NCBI GenBank assembly: GCA_002238645.1
Contig: MPMT01000016.1
Coordinates: forward strand, 1-64,000
Direction of reading: 5' to 3'
Length of the DNA stretch: 64,000 nt
Source: Alphaproteobacteria bacterium bin52
GTDB taxonomy: Bacteria > Pseudomonadota > Alphaproteobacteria > Thalassobaculales > Thalassobaculaceae
The notes below the pieces were generated by a model. It had not been told where the DNA came from. It ran no database searches and was given only the letters and a program-made list of their open reading frames with translations. A program made the position numbers and the translations under genes. Below, in pieces: positions 63,195-64,000 of the stretch (position 1 is the first letter of the stretch; each line of letters starts with the position of its first letter).

Positions 63195-64000
63195 TCACCC
63201 CCGTTGATCGACCGGAGTGCCGCGCATCCAACCGCCGAGGACCGCCCGGACCGCGGTGACGAAGGCCATGGGCTGATCAAGGGTGAGGTGATGGCGGGCT
63301 TCGGGGATGCCGATCACCGGTGCGTCTGCACCCATCAGTGTTCGCATGAAGGCGATGACCTGCGGGGTGACGAGCGCGCTGTCATCGCCGTGGACCAGCG
63401 CGACCGGGCAACCGGCGCCGGCGAGATAGGAGTCGTAGGGCTCGGCGAAACGGCGGTGATGCATGGCGCGCGGGTCAAACTTCCAGGTCCAGCCCTCGGG
63501 ACTGCGCACGAGCGAGGTCCGGCCGATGTGTTCGACCAGGAACTCGTTGTCGCACGGCTGTTCCGGCAGCAGCCGGAAGCGGGCGAGAGCGGTCGCGAAG
63601 TCCGGGTAGATGCGCCGGGTTCCCATGCGCCGGGGCCGGCGCCGTGCCCGTTCCTCCGCGGACCGGACCGGGGAGTCGGCAAGGATAAGGCCGCGAAGGG
63701 CGTCGGGATAGCGATGGACAAGCCGGGTGAGCGTAATCCCCCCGAAACTGTGACCCACCGCCCAGGCGCGGGGACCGAGGCCTGCATCCTCGATCACCGC
63801 AAGCAGTTCCGCCGCCCTGATGTCGGCGTCGTAGAACGGGCGGGTTCCGCTGTCTCCCATGCCCGACAGGTCCGGCGCCGCCACCCGGAAGCGATCGGCG
63901 AGGAAAGGGGCGAGGAAACTCCACCAGTGCGCGTGGCCGCCGCCACCGTGGACCAGCAGCAGCCCGTCCGCATCGTCGGGCCCGTCCCACAACAGGTAGT
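63195..64000 (-). CDS. Alpha/beta hydrolase, 5' end outside the window
   Basis: At least 268 residues of an alpha/beta hydrolase fold: LLLVHGGGGHAHWWSFLAPFL (oxyanion region), GHSFGGITLTRL with the nucleophilic Ser, LVHGDDSALVTPQ with the probable acid, and the catalytic His in ARHHLTLDQP. The frame stays open to the right edge (reading YLLWDG), so the start is beyond the window. It could be an esterase, haloalkane dehalogenase relative or lactonase. Confidence 0.88.
   Translation of the reverse strand, partial: YLLWDGPDDADGLLLVHGGGGHAHWWSFLAPFLADRFRVAAPDLSGMGDSGTRPFYDADIRAAELLAVIEDAGLGPRAWAVGHSFGGITLTRLVHRYPDALRGLILADSPVRSAEERARRRPRRMGTRRIYPDFATALARFRLLPEQPCDNEFLVEHIGRTSLVRSPEGWTWKFDPRAMHHRRFAEPYDSYLAGAGCPVALVHGDDSALVTPQVIAFMRTLMGADAPVIGIPEARHHLTLDQPMAFVTAVRAVLGGWMRGTPVDQRG

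Overview
The window is GC-rich double-stranded bacterial DNA. The 1589-residue NAD-dependent glutamate dehydrogenase, the molybdenum hydroxylase (Cox-type) gene set with coxDE, the SoeABC-type sulfite dehydrogenase and the Liv-type transporter together suggest an alphaproteobacterium, probably a metabolically versatile heterotroph that can also oxidise reduced sulfur. This is an inference from gene content; no rRNA or other marker is present. I saw no rRNA, no complete tRNA and no CRISPR array.

Region 1 (about 1-14,450) is a decayed genomic island with defence genes. It holds a RIT-type tyrosine recombinase with a truncated partner, the tail of a second integrase, a third integrase whose catalytic Arg has become Cys, and an AT-rich orphan gene. 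These are followed by a methyltransferase/type IIG pseudogene with two amber codons and a frameshift, an Mrr-type restriction enzyme, a higBA toxin-antitoxin pair and a tRNA-3'-end-like sequence. A hypothetical protein, a HEPN protein paired with a trypsin-like protease, and a MobC/ribbon-helix-helix gene with a degraded second copy come next. The island ends in fragments of an NYN-domain gene, an IS110 transposase and a serine recombinase.

Region 2 (14,965-25,555) carries an MFS transporter and then, on the minus strand, a sulfur module: SoeA-SoeB-SoeC (cytoplasmic sulfite oxidation to the quinone pool), a UspA protein, a TIGR02186-type membrane protein, a TauE/SafE sulfite exporter and a rhodanese. 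It closes with a phytanoyl-CoA dioxygenase-like protein overlapping a NitT/TauT-type ABC ATPase. Two plus-strand genes (25,637-27,397) follow: a small unknown and a LarA-superfamily protein.

Region 3 (27,410-49,920, minus strand) is a large probable catabolic system. In the order of transcription it contains livH, livM, livG, a LivF-Tm-1-like fusion, a Tm-1-type TIM-barrel protein, a giant flotillin with seven 44-residue coiled-coil repeats and two SRPBCC proteins. CoxM, CoxS, a large subunit split into two genes and a heterodimeric ABC exporter complete this block. Most neighbours overlap by 4 to 11 bases or abut, so this is probably one transcript. Beyond a TnpB remnant the same strand continues with coxD, coxE, an amidohydrolase and an SMP-30/isochorismatase-like fusion. 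A plausible reading is uptake of an unknown ring compound, hydroxylation by the molybdenum enzyme (matured by CoxDE), lactone and amide hydrolysis, and export. The substrate is unknown. TnpB remnants and a 59-base direct repeat bracket the 17-kb operon.

Region 4 (50,612-58,882) is housekeeping-like: a VOC protein, RNase HII, a PA0069-type radical SAM protein, an Atg22-like MFS transporter and the large glutamate dehydrogenase.

Region 5 (59,280-62,553) is the sharpest finding. An IS1595-family transposon of 2,510 bp (59,791-62,300) has 24-bp inverted repeats and a perfect 8-bp target duplication. It carries a transposase, a beta-class DNA methyltransferase and a PD-(D/E)XK endonuclease, and it is inserted inside a resident methyltransferase gene closely related to its own cargo. 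The window ends in an alpha/beta hydrolase that runs off the edge.
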